This document shows positions 52,624 to 62,156 of a DNA stretch of 64,000 nucleotides, one piece after another. The translations under genes were made by a program, and so were the position numbers. The stretch covers positions 62,001 through 126,000 of the forward strand of contig NZ_VOQS01000003.1 of the NCBI RefSeq assembly GCF_007995085.1, written 5' to 3'. This stretch comes from Paraburkholderia azotifigens. GTDB lineage: Bacteria > Pseudomonadota > Gammaproteobacteria > Burkholderiales > Burkholderiaceae. The first letter of the stretch is position 1; the number at the start of each line of letters is the position of its first letter. The notes beneath the pieces are model-generated. The model saw only the letters and a program-made list of their open reading frames with translations, was not told where the DNA came from and searched no databases.

Positions 52624-53763
52624 ATGCATATCAACCGCACCGTCCTTCGCGACGATCACGAAATGCTCCGCACGACGGCACGCCGCTTCTTCGAGCGCGA
52701 GTGCCTGCCGAAACAGGCCGAGTGGGACAAGGCCGGCCAGGTCGATCGCGAAACATGGCTGAAAGCTGGCCGCGAGGGCCTCCTGTGCGTCACGCTGCCA
52801 ACCGGATACGGCGGCGGCGGCGGCGACTTCGGCCATGCCGCCGTGCTCAATGAGGAAGTGAACCGGGCCGGCCTGAGCGGGCTCGGCTTCGGCGTGCACT
52901 CGGACATCATCGCTCCGTACATCGCCCGCCTCGGCAACGAGGAGCAGAAGCGCAAGTGGCTGCCGACGGTCTGCTCCGGCGCAAGCATTCTCGCCATCGC
53001 CATGACGGAGCCCGGCACGGGCAGCGACCTCAAGGCCGTGCGCACGACGGCCGTGCGCGACGGCGACGAATACATCATCAATGGCAGCAAGACCTTCATC
53101 AGCAACGGCCTGTCCGCAGACCTCATCATCGTGATCTGCAAGACCGACCCAGCCGCAGGCTCCAAGGGCGTGAGCCTGATCGTCGTCGAGGCGTCCCGCG
53201 CGGGCGTTCGCCGCGGCCGTAAGCTCGACAAGGTCGGCATGCATGCCCAGGACACGGCCGAACTCTTTTTCGAGGACGTGCGCGTGCCCGTCAGCAACCG
53301 TCTGGGCGAGGAAGGCAAAGGCTTCATCTATCTGATGGGCGAGCTGCCCCAGGAACGCCTCTCGATCGCTATCGGCGCGGCCGCGCGCCTCGAAGCATGC
53401 CTCGAGCACACGCTGAACTACGTGAAGGAGCGCAAGGCCTTCAACCAGACCGTGTGGGACTTCCAGAACACAAAGTTCAAGCTCGCCGACATCAAGGCGC
53501 AGGCCACCGCCGTGCGGCTCACGATCGACCACTATCTGGCCGAGCACATGCGCCGCCGCCTCACGCTCGAGGAAGCGGCCATCGCCAAACTCTTCGCCAC
53601 CGAGTCGCTCGGCAAGGCGCTCGACGAGATGGTCCAGTTGCACGGCGGCTATGGCTACATGCTCGAGTACCCCGTCGCACGCGCCTTTGCCGATTCGCGC
53701 GTCAACCGGATCTATGGCGGCACCAGCGAAGTCATGCGCGAGCTCATCGCCCGCAAGCTGTAA
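52624..53763 (+). CDS. Acyl-CoA dehydrogenase
   Basis: This 379-residue enzyme resembles long-chain and isovaleryl-type acyl-CoA dehydrogenases: FFERECLPKQAEWDKAG, AMTEPGTGSDLKAVRTTA, KTFISNGLSADLIIVICKT, QLHGGYGYMLEYPVARAFAD and IYGGTSEVMRELIARKL. ATG 52624 was chosen for the family N-terminus. It is the first gene of the plus-strand operon, 31 bp before the thiolase. Confidence 0.92.
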   Translation: MHINRTVLRDDHEMLRTTARRFFERECLPKQAEWDKAGQVDRETWLKAGREGLLCVTLPTGYGGGGGDFGHAAVLNEEVNRAGLSGLGFGVHSDIIAPYIARLGNEEQKRKWLPTVCSGASILAIAMTEPGTGSDLKAVRTTAVRDGDEYIINGSKTFISNGLSADLIIVICKTDPAAGSKGVSLIVVEASRAGVRRGRKLDKVGMHAQDTAELFFEDVRVPVSNRLGEEGKGFIYLMGELPQERLSIAIGAAARLEACLEHTLNYVKERKAFNQTVWDFQNTKFKLADIKAQATAVRLTIDHYLAEHMRRRLTLEEAAIAKLFATESLGKALDEMVQLHGGYGYMLEYPVARAFADSRVNRIYGGTSEVMRELIARKL

Positions 53764-53794
53764 CTCCCGATTTTCTCAACCAAGGATCCACAAC

Positions 53795-54979
53795 ATGAGC
53801 CATAAAGTCTATATCGCCGGTGTCGGCATGATCCCGTTCAGGAAGCCCGGTGCGAGTGAAACGTACGACGCGATGGGCGCAGGCGCCGTGCGCCAGGCGC
53901 TCGAAGACGCCGGCCTCGCATACAACGACGTGCAGCAGGCCTATGCCGGCTACGTCTACGGCGATTCGACCTGCGGGCAAAAGGCCCTCTATCACGTCGG
54001 CATGACGGGCATCCCTGTCATCAACGTCAACAACAACTGCGCGACGGGCTCGTCGGCGCTGTTCCTCGCGCGTCAGGCCGTGCAGAGCGGCGCAGTCGAG
54101 TGCGCGCTTGCCGTCGGCTTCGAATTCATGAAGCCGGGCCCGCTCATGTCGAACTGGACGGACCGCGCGCCTGCGCTCGAACGCGCCCACAAGCTGGTGA
54201 GCGAACTCGTCGGCCGCGAGGACATCCCCTCAGCAATCCGCCAGTTCGCCGGAGCAGGCAAGGCCCACATGGACAAATACGGCACGAAGCTCGAGACCTT
54301 CGCGAAGATCCGCGCCAAGGCCAGCGAGCACGCCGCGCGCAACCCGCTCGCTGTGTTCCGCAATGTCGTCAGCACCGAAGACGTAATGAACGCGCCCATG
54401 CTGTGGGAAGGCGTCATCACGCGCCTGATGGCCTGCCCTCCGACCTGCGGCGGCGCAGCAGCCATTGTCGTGTCGGAAGCGTTCGCGAAGAAGCGCGGCC
54501 TGCGCACCGACGTCCTCATCGCGGCCCAGTCGGTCACCACCGACCTCCCGAGCACCTATGACGCGCGCGACATGATCCGCGTGGTCGGCTTTGACATGTC
54601 GCGCCTCGCCGCACAGCAGGTCTATGAAGAGGCCGGAATCGGCCCGAAGGACATCGACGTGATCGAGCTGCACGACTGCTTCGCGCAGAACGAGCTGATC
54701 ACCTATGAAGCACTGGGCCTGTGCCCCGAAGGCGGCGCCGAAAAGCTCGTCAACGACGGCGACAACACCTACGGCGGACAGTGGGTCGTGAACCCGTCGG
54801 GCGGCCTGCTCTCGAAGGGCCACCCGCTCGGCGCAACGGGCCTCGCGCAGTGCTACGAACTCACGCACCAGCTGCGCGGCACGGCCGGCGACCGGCAGGT
54901 ACCAGGCGCGAAAGTCGCGCTCGCGCACAACGTCGGTCTGGGCGGCGCATGCGTCGTGACGGCCTACCAATCCGCCTGA
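53795..54979 (+). CDS. SCPx-type thiolase (sterol carrier protein X / lipid-transfer thiolase)
   Basis: This 394-residue thiolase follows the thiolase domain of animal SCPx closely: VNVNNNCATGSSALF (nucleophile Cys82), GAGKAHMDKYGTKLETFAKI, VIELHDCFAQNELITYEALG, GDNTYGGQWVVNPSGGLLSK and GHPLGATGLAQC. The catalytic Cys and GHP are intact, so it should cleave 3-ketoacyl-CoA, including 2-methyl-branched ones. It differs from the catalytically altered Ltp2 aldolases, and no DUF35 partner is present. ATG 53795 follows AAGGATCCACAAC. Confidence 0.9.
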   Translation: MSHKVYIAGVGMIPFRKPGASETYDAMGAGAVRQALEDAGLAYNDVQQAYAGYVYGDSTCGQKALYHVGMTGIPVINVNNNCATGSSALFLARQAVQSGAVECALAVGFEFMKPGPLMSNWTDRAPALERAHKLVSELVGREDIPSAIRQFAGAGKAHMDKYGTKLETFAKIRAKASEHAARNPLAVFRNVVSTEDVMNAPMLWEGVITRLMACPPTCGGAAAIVVSEAFAKKRGLRTDVLIAAQSVTTDLPSTYDARDMIRVVGFDMSRLAAQQVYEEAGIGPKDIDVIELHDCFAQNELITYEALGLCPEGGAEKLVNDGDNTYGGQWVVNPSGGLLSKGHPLGATGLAQCYELTHQLRGTAGDRQVPGAKVALAHNVGLGGACVVTAYQSA

Positions 54980-55007
54980 TGCGGCGCGAGCGCAAGGAGC
55001 CCATGAC

Positions 55008-55442
55008 ATGATCGACAGGAAACATATCGGCATGACGCTGCCGGTGTTCAAGGCGACGGCAGACGCATGGCGTCTGCGCTTCTTCGCCAAGGCTATCGGC
55101 GAGACTAACGCGGTCTACTTCGACGAAGCGGCGGCGCACGATGCAGGCCATCCTGCGCCGCCGCTGCCACCCACGTTCCTGTTCTCACTCGAATTCGAGC
55201 AGCCTTCGACGAACTGGCGGGCAGACCTCGGCATCGTGCCAGAGCGCATCCTGCACGGCGAGCAGTCGTTCACCTACCATCGCATGGCCCATGCCGGCGA
55301 CGTGCTGCAGTTCGAGAGCCGCATCAGCGGCATCTACGAGAAAAAGGGCGGCGCGCTCACATTCATCGTGCGCGACACGCGCGTCACCAACCAGCACGGT
55401 CAGCACGTTGCCGACCTGCGCAGCGTCATCGTCCAGCGCTAA
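55008..55442 (+). CDS. MaoC-like N-terminal hot-dog protein, probable non-catalytic half of a hydratase
   Basis: This 144-residue protein matches the MaoC_dehydrat_N type: FFAKAIGETNAVYFDEAAAH, LPPTFLFSLEFEQP and the YHRMAHAGDVLQFESRI strand. The hydratase Asp/His pair is not present at the usual place (GETNAVYFDE). It lies 13 bp before a second, catalytic-type MaoC gene. Such pairs form heteromeric hydratases, as in mycobacterial HtdAB and ChsH1-ChsH2. The pairing is inferred from arrangement and motifs. Confidence 0.85.
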   Translation: MIDRKHIGMTLPVFKATADAWRLRFFAKAIGETNAVYFDEAAAHDAGHPAPPLPPTFLFSLEFEQPSTNWRADLGIVPERILHGEQSFTYHRMAHAGDVLQFESRISGIYEKKGGALTFIVRDTRVTNQHGQHVADLRSVIVQR

Positions 55443-55455
55443 CGGGAACATACGC

Positions 55456-55872
55456 ATGAGCACCCTTACTTTCGACACCGTCAACGTCGGCGACACCCTG
55501 CCCGCGCTGACGCTGCCCGCCGTGAACCGTACCACCCTCGCCCTCTTCGCGGGCGCCTCGGGCGACCACAACGCCGTCCACATCGACATCGACTATGCGC
55601 GCCGCGCCGGCATGCCCGACGTGTTCGCTCACGGCATGCTCTCGATGGCCTGGCTCGGCCGCCTGCTCACGCAGTGGGTCGATCAGCGCCAGGTGCGCCA
55701 GTTCGGCGTGCGCTTCGTGGGCATCACGCAGCTTGGCCACCAGATCAGCTGCACCGGCAAGGTGGTCGAGAAGTTCGAAGCGGATGGTGAAAAGCGCGTG
55801 CGGCTCGAAATCCAGACAGCCAACCAGTATGGCGAGCCGCGCATCGTCGGCGACGCCGTGGTAGCGCTTTGA
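55456..55872 (+). CDS. MaoC-family hydratase, catalytic subunit
   Basis: This 138-residue hot-dog protein has an intact hydratase motif (GASGDHNAVHIDIDYARRAG, Asp and His) and FAHGMLSMAWLGRLLTQW. It should hydrate enoyl-CoA together with the preceding MaoC_N-type protein. ATG 55456 has GGGAAC upstream and lies 13 bp after the partner gene's stop. The next SDR gene starts 47 bp downstream. Confidence 0.9.
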   Translation: MSTLTFDTVNVGDTLPALTLPAVNRTTLALFAGASGDHNAVHIDIDYARRAGMPDVFAHGMLSMAWLGRLLTQWVDQRQVRQFGVRFVGITQLGHQISCTGKVVEKFEADGEKRVRLEIQTANQYGEPRIVGDAVVAL

Positions 55873-55919
55873 CCAATACGCGTCGATTGACGTACTACTC
55901 GATTCCAGGAGACAGCAGG

Positions 55920-56690
55920 ATGGGAAAACTTGATGGCAAGGTGGCGCTCGTCACCGGCTCGGGCCGCGGCATCGGGCGCGCAATCGCGGAAAAGCTCGCG
56001 AGCGAAGGCGCGCGCATTGTCGTGAACGATCTGGACGCCGCACCGGCGCACGAGACGGTCGAAGCGCTGAAGCAGACGGGCGCCGAGGCCGTGGCCTGCG
56101 TGGGCAACGTCACGGCACCCGACTTCGCGGACCGCTTCATCGGCACTGCAATGAGTGCGTTCAAAAGCATCGACATCATCGTCAACAACGCCGGCTTCAC
56201 GTGGGACGACGTCGTCCAGCGCATGACGGACGAGCAGTGGTACGCGATCCTCGACTGCCACATGACCGCGCCGTTCCGCATCCTGCGCGCGGCCTACCCG
56301 CATATCAAGGCGCTGCACGCCGCCGACAGGGAAGCCGGCCGCGAGGTGTATCGCAAGGTCGTGAACATCTCATCCACATCGGCGCTGAACGGCAACGCCG
56401 GCCAGATGAACTACTCGTCGGCGAAGGCCGGCGTGATCGGCATGACACGCGCACTGGCACGCGAATGGGGACGCTTCAACGTCAACGTCAACGCGGTGGC
56501 GTTCGGCCTGATTCATACGCGCATGACGGTCAGCACAGAAGAAGCCGCGTCGGTGAAGATCGAGGGCCGCGACATCCGCGTCGGCGTGAATGCCGAGATG
56601 CTCAAGGCGCACGCCATGCGCAACCCGTTGGGCCGCGGCGGCACGACCGGGGAAGCTGCCGGCGGCGTTTATCTGTTCTGCTCGCCCTAG
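55920..56690 (+). CDS. Short-chain dehydrogenase/reductase, C-terminus cut by an in-frame TAG
   Basis: This 256-residue SDR has TGSGRGIG, NNAGFTWDD and the catalytic region NISSTSALNGN/MNYSSAKAG. It stops at TAG 56688-56690 after LFCSP. The same frame continues with SNYITGQTIAVAGNLQ to TAA 56739-56741, the usual SDR C-terminus after LFCSP-E. So a GAG-to-TAG change probably removed the last 17 residues. That tail borders the cofactor and substrate pocket, so activity may be reduced. A readthrough product would end at 56741. Confidence 0.88.
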   Translation: MGKLDGKVALVTGSGRGIGRAIAEKLASEGARIVVNDLDAAPAHETVEALKQTGAEAVACVGNVTAPDFADRFIGTAMSAFKSIDIIVNNAGFTWDDVVQRMTDEQWYAILDCHMTAPFRILRAAYPHIKALHAADREAGREVYRKVVNISSTSALNGNAGQMNYSSAKAGVIGMTRALAREWGRFNVNVNAVAFGLIHTRMTVSTEEAASVKIEGRDIRVGVNAEMLKAHAMRNPLGRGGTTGEAAGGVYLFCSP

Positions 56691-57001
56691 TCGAATTACA
56701 TCACCGGTCAAACGATCGCGGTTGCAGGCAACCTGCAGTAATACGGACATCGCGGTCGCGGGTAGTATGCGGTAATCGACCCATATGTCCGTTACCCCGC
56801 GCGCCGGCCTTGTTCGCGGTACAACGAAAAAGCAGCGCGGCCCGCCGAAACGGGATGCCGCGGCTCGCGACGCGACCGTCACACGGTATCCGGCGTGCGC
56901 AAGGACGTACTTGCCACGCAACAACGACCGTCCGCAACCATCTTGCATGGAGCCGGAGTAAGACGCTCGAGCGCCAACTCCGGCCGAAAAAGGAGACAGG
57001 C

Positions 57002-58555
57002 TTGTATCTCACCCATTGCCTTCATCGCGCATTGCAGCAGACGCCCGACCAGATCGCGACGATCTTCCGCGGCCGCAAGCGCACCTGGCGCGAATTCAGC
57101 GACCGCGTCGCCCGCCTGGCCCACGGACTGCAGAAGGCAGGCATGGCGCCGGGCGACCGCGTGGGCATGCTCGCGCTCAATTCCGACCGCTACTGTGAGT
57201 ACATGATGGCGGTCTGGTGGGGCGGCGGCGTGCTGAATCCCGTCAATATCCGCTGGAGCGTGCCCGAAATCGTCTACTCGCTCAACGATTGCGACACGCA
57301 CATCCTCATCGTCGACGACAACTTCGCACACCTTGCCGACGGCATCTGCGAGACGGCCGCGCACGCTCCCACGCTCATCCATGCCGGGGATGGCGACGCG
57401 CCCGCCGGCATGCTGTCCTACGAACGCCTGATCGCGGAGCACGCCCCCGTCGAAGACGCGCGCCGCGGCTACGAAGATCTGGCGGCGATCATGTACACGG
57501 GTGGCACGACGGGATTCCCAAAGGGCGTCATGCAAAGCCACCGGGCGCTGTGGACAGGCTCCGTCCACCGGCTCGCCGACATCCCGGCCCTCGCCGGCAC
57601 GCGGGTGCTCATCAGCGCGCCGCTGTTCCATATCGCGTCGATGGCGGGCTCGCTCATGCGCTTCATTCGCGGCGAAGTTCAGGTGATCATTCCGGCGTTC
57701 AACGCTGCCGAAGTACTTGAGACCATCGAGCGCGAACGCATTACCGAGGCCTCTCTGGTGCCCGTCATGATCCAGGCCATGATTGCGCATCCAGACTTCG
57801 CGCACCGCGATCTGCGCAGCCTGAAACGTCTATCCTATGGCGCCTCGCCGATGACGGCGGCCGTGCTCGAAAAGACGCTTGCCATGCTGCCCGGCGTGGA
57901 ATTCACCCATTCGTACGGCCTGACCGAGGCGATGATTTTGTCCTCGAACCCGCCCGAGAATCATGGCGAAGCGGCGCGCAAGACGGGGTTGCATGCATCG
58001 GCAGGACGCCCGGTCCTCGGCGTAGAACTCCGGATCGTGGATAGCGAAGACCACGAGGTGCCGCGCGGCACTGTGGGCGAAATCGTCGTTCGCGGCCCCA
58101 CCGTGATGCAGGCGTACTGGAACAAGCCCGAGGAATCCGCCAGAGCCATGCGCAACGACTGGTTCCATACCGGCGACGGCGGGTACATGAACGACGAGGG
58201 ATACATCTTCATCGTCGACCGCATGAAGGACATGATCGTCAGCGGCGGCGAGAACGTCTATTCGGCGGAGGTGGAGAACACGATCTCGCGCCATCCGCAG
58301 GTCGCGATCTGCGCGGTCATCGGCGTACCCCACGAAATCTGGGGCGAAGCCGTACATGCGATCGTCGTCCTGAAAGCCGGCGCAACGGTGACCGAAGACG
58401 GGATCCGCGCGCACTGCCGCGAATTTATCGCGGGCTACAAGTGTCCCAAGACCGTCGAGTTCCGCACGGAGCTGCCCATGTCCGCCGCCGGCAAGATACT
58501 CAAGCGTGACCTGCGCGTACCGTACTGGGAAGGCAAGAAACGCAGCGTCAACTGA
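57002..58555 (+). CDS. Acyl-CoA ligase (FadD-type, ANL superfamily)
   Basis: This 517-residue AMP-forming ligase activates the free acid to its CoA thioester. Motifs are the P-loop YTGGTTGFPKGVMQSH, YGLTEAMI, the hinge region YIFIVDRMKDMIVSGGENVYS and the catalytic Lys in AAGKILKRDLR. The start is a TTG at 57002 with AGGAG 6 bp upstream; the long in-frame ORF before it overlaps the SDR gene and is not coding. It is followed 45 bp later by the enoyl-CoA hydratase gene. Confidence 0.9.
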   Translation: MYLTHCLHRALQQTPDQIATIFRGRKRTWREFSDRVARLAHGLQKAGMAPGDRVGMLALNSDRYCEYMMAVWWGGGVLNPVNIRWSVPEIVYSLNDCDTHILIVDDNFAHLADGICETAAHAPTLIHAGDGDAPAGMLSYERLIAEHAPVEDARRGYEDLAAIMYTGGTTGFPKGVMQSHRALWTGSVHRLADIPALAGTRVLISAPLFHIASMAGSLMRFIRGEVQVIIPAFNAAEVLETIERERITEASLVPVMIQAMIAHPDFAHRDLRSLKRLSYGASPMTAAVLEKTLAMLPGVEFTHSYGLTEAMILSSNPPENHGEAARKTGLHASAGRPVLGVELRIVDSEDHEVPRGTVGEIVVRGPTVMQAYWNKPEESARAMRNDWFHTGDGGYMNDEGYIFIVDRMKDMIVSGGENVYSAEVENTISRHPQVAICAVIGVPHEIWGEAVHAIVVLKAGATVTEDGIRAHCREFIAGYKCPKTVEFRTELPMSAAGKILKRDLRVPYWEGKKRSVN

Positions 58556-58600
58556 AAGGCGCGGTACAACGCACGCACGTCCAACGCACCAAGGCATTCC

Positions 58601-59377
58601 ATGACTGAACCCGTCCTATACACCGTCGAAGCAGGCGTCGCGATGCTGGTCCTGAACCGGCCCGACGTTCTCAATGCACTGAACAGCGAACTCGTGAGCG
58701 CACTAGGCGAAGCCGTCAAGCGCGCCGCCACCGACCCGGCAGTACGCGCCGTCGTGCTCACGGGAGCCGGCCGCGGTTTTTCTGCGGGCGCCGACCTGAA
58801 GCGCCCCCACAGCGGCGGCAATACGGCAGCGGAGTTGCTGCGTACGCTACTGAATCCACTGATTCTGTCGCTGCGCGCGCTGCCCAAGCCGCTGATCACC
58901 GTCGTCAACGGCGTGGCGGCGGGAGCGGGCATGAGTCTCGCGCTCGCCGGGGACGTCGTGCTGGCCGCGCAGTCGGCCACCTTCGTGCCGGCCTTCACGA
59001 AGATCGGCCTCGTTCCGGACGCAGGCAGTACATACTTCCTGCCCCGCTATGCCGGTGAGATGCGCGCGCGCGCCATCGCGATCCTCGGCGAAAAGATCGA
59101 TGCCGCCGAGGCGCAACGCCTGGGTCTTGTCTGGAAGGTCCATGCCGACGACGAACTTGCCAGCGCGAGCGCCGCGCTCGCCCGTCATCTCGCGGAGATG
59201 CCGACGCGCGCCTACGCGCTGACCAAAGCGGCGCTCAACGCCAGCCTGGACCACGACCTCGCGACCCAACTCGATCGCGAGGCAACCTTGCAGGCAGAGG
59301 CTGTTCAGACGCACGACGTGCGCGAGGCCCTGGCGGCGTTTGTCGAAAAACGCACGGCCAGGTTCCTGGGACGATAA
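58601..59377 (+). CDS. Enoyl-CoA hydratase/isomerase
   Basis: This 258-residue crotonase-fold protein resembles PaaG: VLNRPDVLNALNSELVSALG, AGRGFSAGADLK (oxyanion hole), VNGVAAGAGMSLALAGDVVLA and KIGLVPDAGSTYFLPRYAG. PaaG-type members isomerise or hydrate unsaturated acyl-CoAs. It is the last gene of the plus-strand operon and faces etfA across a terminator. Confidence 0.9.
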   Translation: MTEPVLYTVEAGVAMLVLNRPDVLNALNSELVSALGEAVKRAATDPAVRAVVLTGAGRGFSAGADLKRPHSGGNTAAELLRTLLNPLILSLRALPKPLITVVNGVAAGAGMSLALAGDVVLAAQSATFVPAFTKIGLVPDAGSTYFLPRYAGEMRARAIAILGEKIDAAEAQRLGLVWKVHADDELASASAALARHLAEMPTRAYALTKAALNASLDHDLATQLDREATLQAEAVQTHDVREALAAFVEKRTARFLGR

Positions 59378-59392
59378 GTCATCCTCTCCATA

Positions 59393-59430
59393 TAAAAAAA
59401 GTGGTCTGGGCGGATTTTCCGCCCAGACCG
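59393..59430. terminator. Terminator between the convergent catabolic operon and etfA
   Basis: GGTCTGGGCGGA (59403-59414) and TCCGCCCAGACC (59418-59429) are exact complements around a 3-base loop. An A run at 59393-59400 gives a T run on the minus strand, so it terminates the etf transcript. The plus-strand operon may use it too. Confidence 0.88.
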
Positions 59431-59465
59431 CCTGCGCATGAGTGCCGCAAAGGCTTCTGAGTCGC

Positions 59466-60398
59466 TCAGGTTGCCGACACCAGCTCGGGCACCGCCGTGA
59501 ACAGATCGCCGACGAGGCCATAGTCGGCCACGCTGAAGATCGGCGCTTCTTCGTCCTTGTTGATCGCCACGATCACCTTCGAGTCCTTCATGCCGGCGAG
59601 ATGCTGGATCGCACCCGAGATGCCCACTGCAATGTAAAGCTCCGGCGCGACGATCTTTCCGGTCTGGCCGACCTGGTAGTCGTTCGGCACGAAGCCGGCA
59701 TCCACGGCCGCGCGCGAGGCGCCCAGTGCCGCGTTGAGCTTGTCGGCCAGCGGCTCCAGCACCTTGACGTAGTTCTCGCCGCTGCCAAGGCCGCGCCCCC
59801 CCGAAACGATGATTTTCGCGCTCGTGAGCTCCGGACGGTCAAGCTTCGTGACCTCACGACCCACAAACCGCGAGAGGCCGCTGTCTGCCGCCGCCTCGAT
59901 CTTCTCGAGAACCGCGCCGCCACCGCCAGTTGAGACTGCATCGAATGCCGTAGTACGGACCGTGATCACCTTGATGGGATCGTGTGACTGAACCGTAGCG
60001 ATCGCGCTGCCCGCATAAATCGGACGTTCGAATGTGTCCGGCGATTCGACTGCCGTGATGTCGCTGATCTGTGCGACGTCCAGCTTCGCGGCTATACGCG
60101 GTGCAACGTTCTTGCCCGCAGCCGTTGACGGCGCGAGGATGTGCGAGTAATTCATGGCAATACTGATGACCGTCGCTTCGACGTTCTCCGCGAGACCCGC
60201 TTCGAGTTGCGGCGCGTCGGCCAGCAGCACCTTCGCAACGCCTGCGATCTTCAGGGCTGCGTCGGCGACAGCCTGCGCGTTGTGTCCCGCGATCAGCACG
60301 TGCACGTCGCCGCCGACCTTCTGCGCGGCAGCTACGGTGTTCAGCGTTGCAGCCTTCAAGGTCAAGTTGTCGTGTTCGGCAATTACAAGAATCGTCAT
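59466..60398 (-). CDS. etfA: Electron transfer flavoprotein, alpha subunit
   Basis: This 310-residue FAD-binding subunit accepts electrons from acyl-CoA dehydrogenases. The C-terminal FAD domain shows [64 protein letters not shown] and [16 protein letters not shown]. It lies 15 bp after etfB. Located beside four acyl-CoA dehydrogenase genes, it is probably dedicated to this pathway. No ETF:quinone oxidoreductase gene is in the window. Confidence 0.95.
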   Translation of the reverse strand: MTILVIAEHDNLTLKAATLNTVAAAQKVGGDVHVLIAGHNAQAVADAALKIAGVAKVLLADAPQLEAGLAENVEATVISIAMNYSHILAPSTAAGKNVAPRIAAKLDVAQISDITAVESPDTFERPIYAGSAIATVQSHDPIKVITVRTTAFDAVSTGGGGAVLEKIEAAADSGLSRFVGREVTKLDRPELTSAKIIVSGGRGLGSGENYVKVLEPLADKLNAALGASRAAVDAGFVPNDYQVGQTGKIVAPELYIAVGISGAIQHLAGMKDSKVIVAINKDEEAPIFSVADYGLVGDLFTAVPELVSAT

Positions 60399-60413
60399 TT
60401 TTGTCTCGCTCCC

Positions 60414-61163
60414 TTACAGCACCTTGGCTTCGTTCTTCAGCTTCTCGACCAGCGCCCGCACGTCGGCCATTTTCACGCCTGCGCTACGCCTGGGCGGCTC
60501 CGCAACCTTGAGGGTCTTCAGACGCGGCGTGATATCGACACCGAGGTCTTCCGGTTTGATCGTCTCCAGCGGCTTCTTCTTCGCCTTCATGATGTTCGGC
60601 AGCGTGACATAGCGCGGCTCGTTCAAACGGAGGTCCGTCGTCACCACGGCAGGCAATTGCAGGGAAAGCGTTTCGGCGCCTCCGTCGACCTCACGCGCGA
60701 CCGTGGCCTTGCCATCGGCGATCGCGAGCTTCGAAGCGAACGTCGCTTGCGGCAGACCCGCCAAGGCGGCAAGCATCTGGCCAGTCTGGTTCGAATCGTC
60801 GTCGATGGCCTGCTTGCCGAGAATGACAAGCTGCGGCAGCTCTCTGTCCACAAGCGCCTTCAGTATCTTCGCGACGCCCAGTGGCTCGACGCCGTCACTT
60901 GCCTCGACGAGGATCGCGCGGTCCGCGCCGATCGCCAGCGCCGTACGCAGCGTCTCCTGTGCCTGCGCGACACCCACGGACACCGCCACGACTTCCGTCG
61001 CCGCACCCGCTTCCTTCAGGCGCACCGCCTCTTCCACGGCGATTTCATCGAACGGGTTCATCGACATCTTCATGTTGGCGAGGTCGACACCCGTACCGTC
61101 CGATTTCACGCCGATCTTCACGTTGGCGTCGACCACGCGCTTCACTCCGACCAGAATCTTCAA
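60414..61163 (-). CDS. etfB: Electron transfer flavoprotein, beta subunit
   Basis: This 249-residue AMP-binding subunit shows [51 protein letters not shown] and the adapter segment [18 protein letters not shown] that docks to dehydrogenases. The start is TTG 61163, 7 bp after GGAG; the GTG six bases earlier is too close to the ribosome-binding site. It is the first gene of etfBA. Confidence 0.94.
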   Translation of the reverse strand: MKILVGVKRVVDANVKIGVKSDGTGVDLANMKMSMNPFDEIAVEEAVRLKEAGAATEVVAVSVGVAQAQETLRTALAIGADRAILVEASDGVEPLGVAKILKALVDRELPQLVILGKQAIDDDSNQTGQMLAALAGLPQATFASKLAIADGKATVAREVDGGAETLSLQLPAVVTTDLRLNEPRYVTLPNIMKAKKKPLETIKPEDLGVDITPRLKTLKVAEPPRRSAGVKMADVRALVEKLKNEAKVL

Positions 61164-61232
61164 TTTCACTCTCCTTTGATCATCCATTGACAACCGGTTC
61201 GCCTGTCGGGACCTTTGCCCCGCTCCGTTCCG

Positions 61233-62156
61233 TCAGCTCGCGCGCACGCTACCTGCTGCTTCCATCGCCAGATGAACGAACCGGCGCGTCTCGCCGCGCG
61301 CTTCAGGATATGAGACTGCCTGTGCCCAGTCCTGCGTGCCCGAGAACTGCTGCGCGATCGCTTCGGGCGAGAGCACGTCGTCCCCGAAGTAGACGGGCTG
61401 CGTCTCTACCACTGTCGCCGTCGCGAACAGGCCGCCGCCCGCCGAAAGAATCATGCGGGACGGCGCTTCGTCGCTGCACAGGTACAACACACCGGGCGTC
61501 ACGCGCTCCGGGCGAATCGCGTCGAGCGCTTCGGGCGGGAGCAGATCCTCGGTCATGCGCGTCGCGGCAAGTGGCGCGATTGCGTTGACCTTGATGTTGT
61601 TCTTCGCGCCCTCGACGTGCAGCACATTCATGAGGCCGATCATCCCCATCTTCGCCGAGCCGTAGTTCGCCTGGCCAAAATTCCCATAGAGTCCCGCCGC
61701 CGAAGTCGTCATCACGATACGGCCGTACTCCTGCTCGCGCATGACCGCCCACACTGCTTTCGAGCAATTGAATGCGCCCATCAGATGCACGTCGAGCACG
61801 GCCTTGAAGTCTGCCGCTTCCATCTTTGCGAAGCTCTTGTCGCGCAGGATGCCCGCGTTGTTCACGAGGATGTCCACGCGTCCGAACTCGGCCAGCGCCT
61901 CGCCGACCATCGCTTCCACGTGGGCGAAGTCCGCCACGTTCGCGCCGTTGACCACCGCCGTGCCCCCGGCCGCGCGGATTTCGTCGACCACCGCCTGGGC
62001 CGCCGATGCCCCCTCATCCGAGCCGTCGCGGCTACCGCCGAAATCGTTGACCACTACCTTCGCACCGCGCGCCGCCAATGCCAGCGCGTGCCGACGCCCA
62101 AGGCCTGCGCCCGCGCCGGTGACGATCGCCACCTTGCCTTCGAATCGAATGCTCAT
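61233..62156 (-). CDS. MFE-2/DBP-like 3-hydroxyacyl-CoA dehydrogenase (SDR)
   Basis: This 307-residue SDR follows the dehydrogenase domain of peroxisomal multifunctional enzyme 2: GKVAIVTGAGAGLGRRHALA, VVVNDFGGSRDG, VDILVNNAGILRDKSFAKM, GRIVMTTSAAGLYGNFGQAN with YGSAK, and IAPLAATRMTEDLLP. Such enzymes oxidise (R)-3-hydroxyacyl-CoA, the product of MaoC hydratases, including 2-methyl-branched forms. ATG 62156 gives this start, with GGAG upstream. It is 70 bp before etfB on the same strand. Confidence 0.9.
   Translation of the reverse strand: MSIRFEGKVAIVTGAGAGLGRRHALALAARGAKVVVNDFGGSRDGSDEGASAAQAVVDEIRAAGGTAVVNGANVADFAHVEAMVGEALAEFGRVDILVNNAGILRDKSFAKMEAADFKAVLDVHLMGAFNCSKAVWAVMREQEYGRIVMTTSAAGLYGNFGQANYGSAKMGMIGLMNVLHVEGAKNNIKVNAIAPLAATRMTEDLLPPEALDAIRPERVTPGVLYLCSDEAPSRMILSAGGGLFATATVVETQPVYFGDDVLSPEAIAQQFSGTQDWAQAVSYPEARGETRRFVHLAMEAAGSVRAS

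Noticed and set aside
53795..54979. Ltp2-type retro-aldolase instead of thiolase
   Set aside because: The nucleophilic Cys (NNNCATGS) and the GHP motif are intact, and no DUF35-containing partner is encoded nearby.
56201..57001. N-terminal extension of the acyl-CoA ligase frame
   Set aside because: The frame is open but overlaps the SDR gene and is Arg-rich. TTG 57002 has AGGAG at the right distance and matches the family start.
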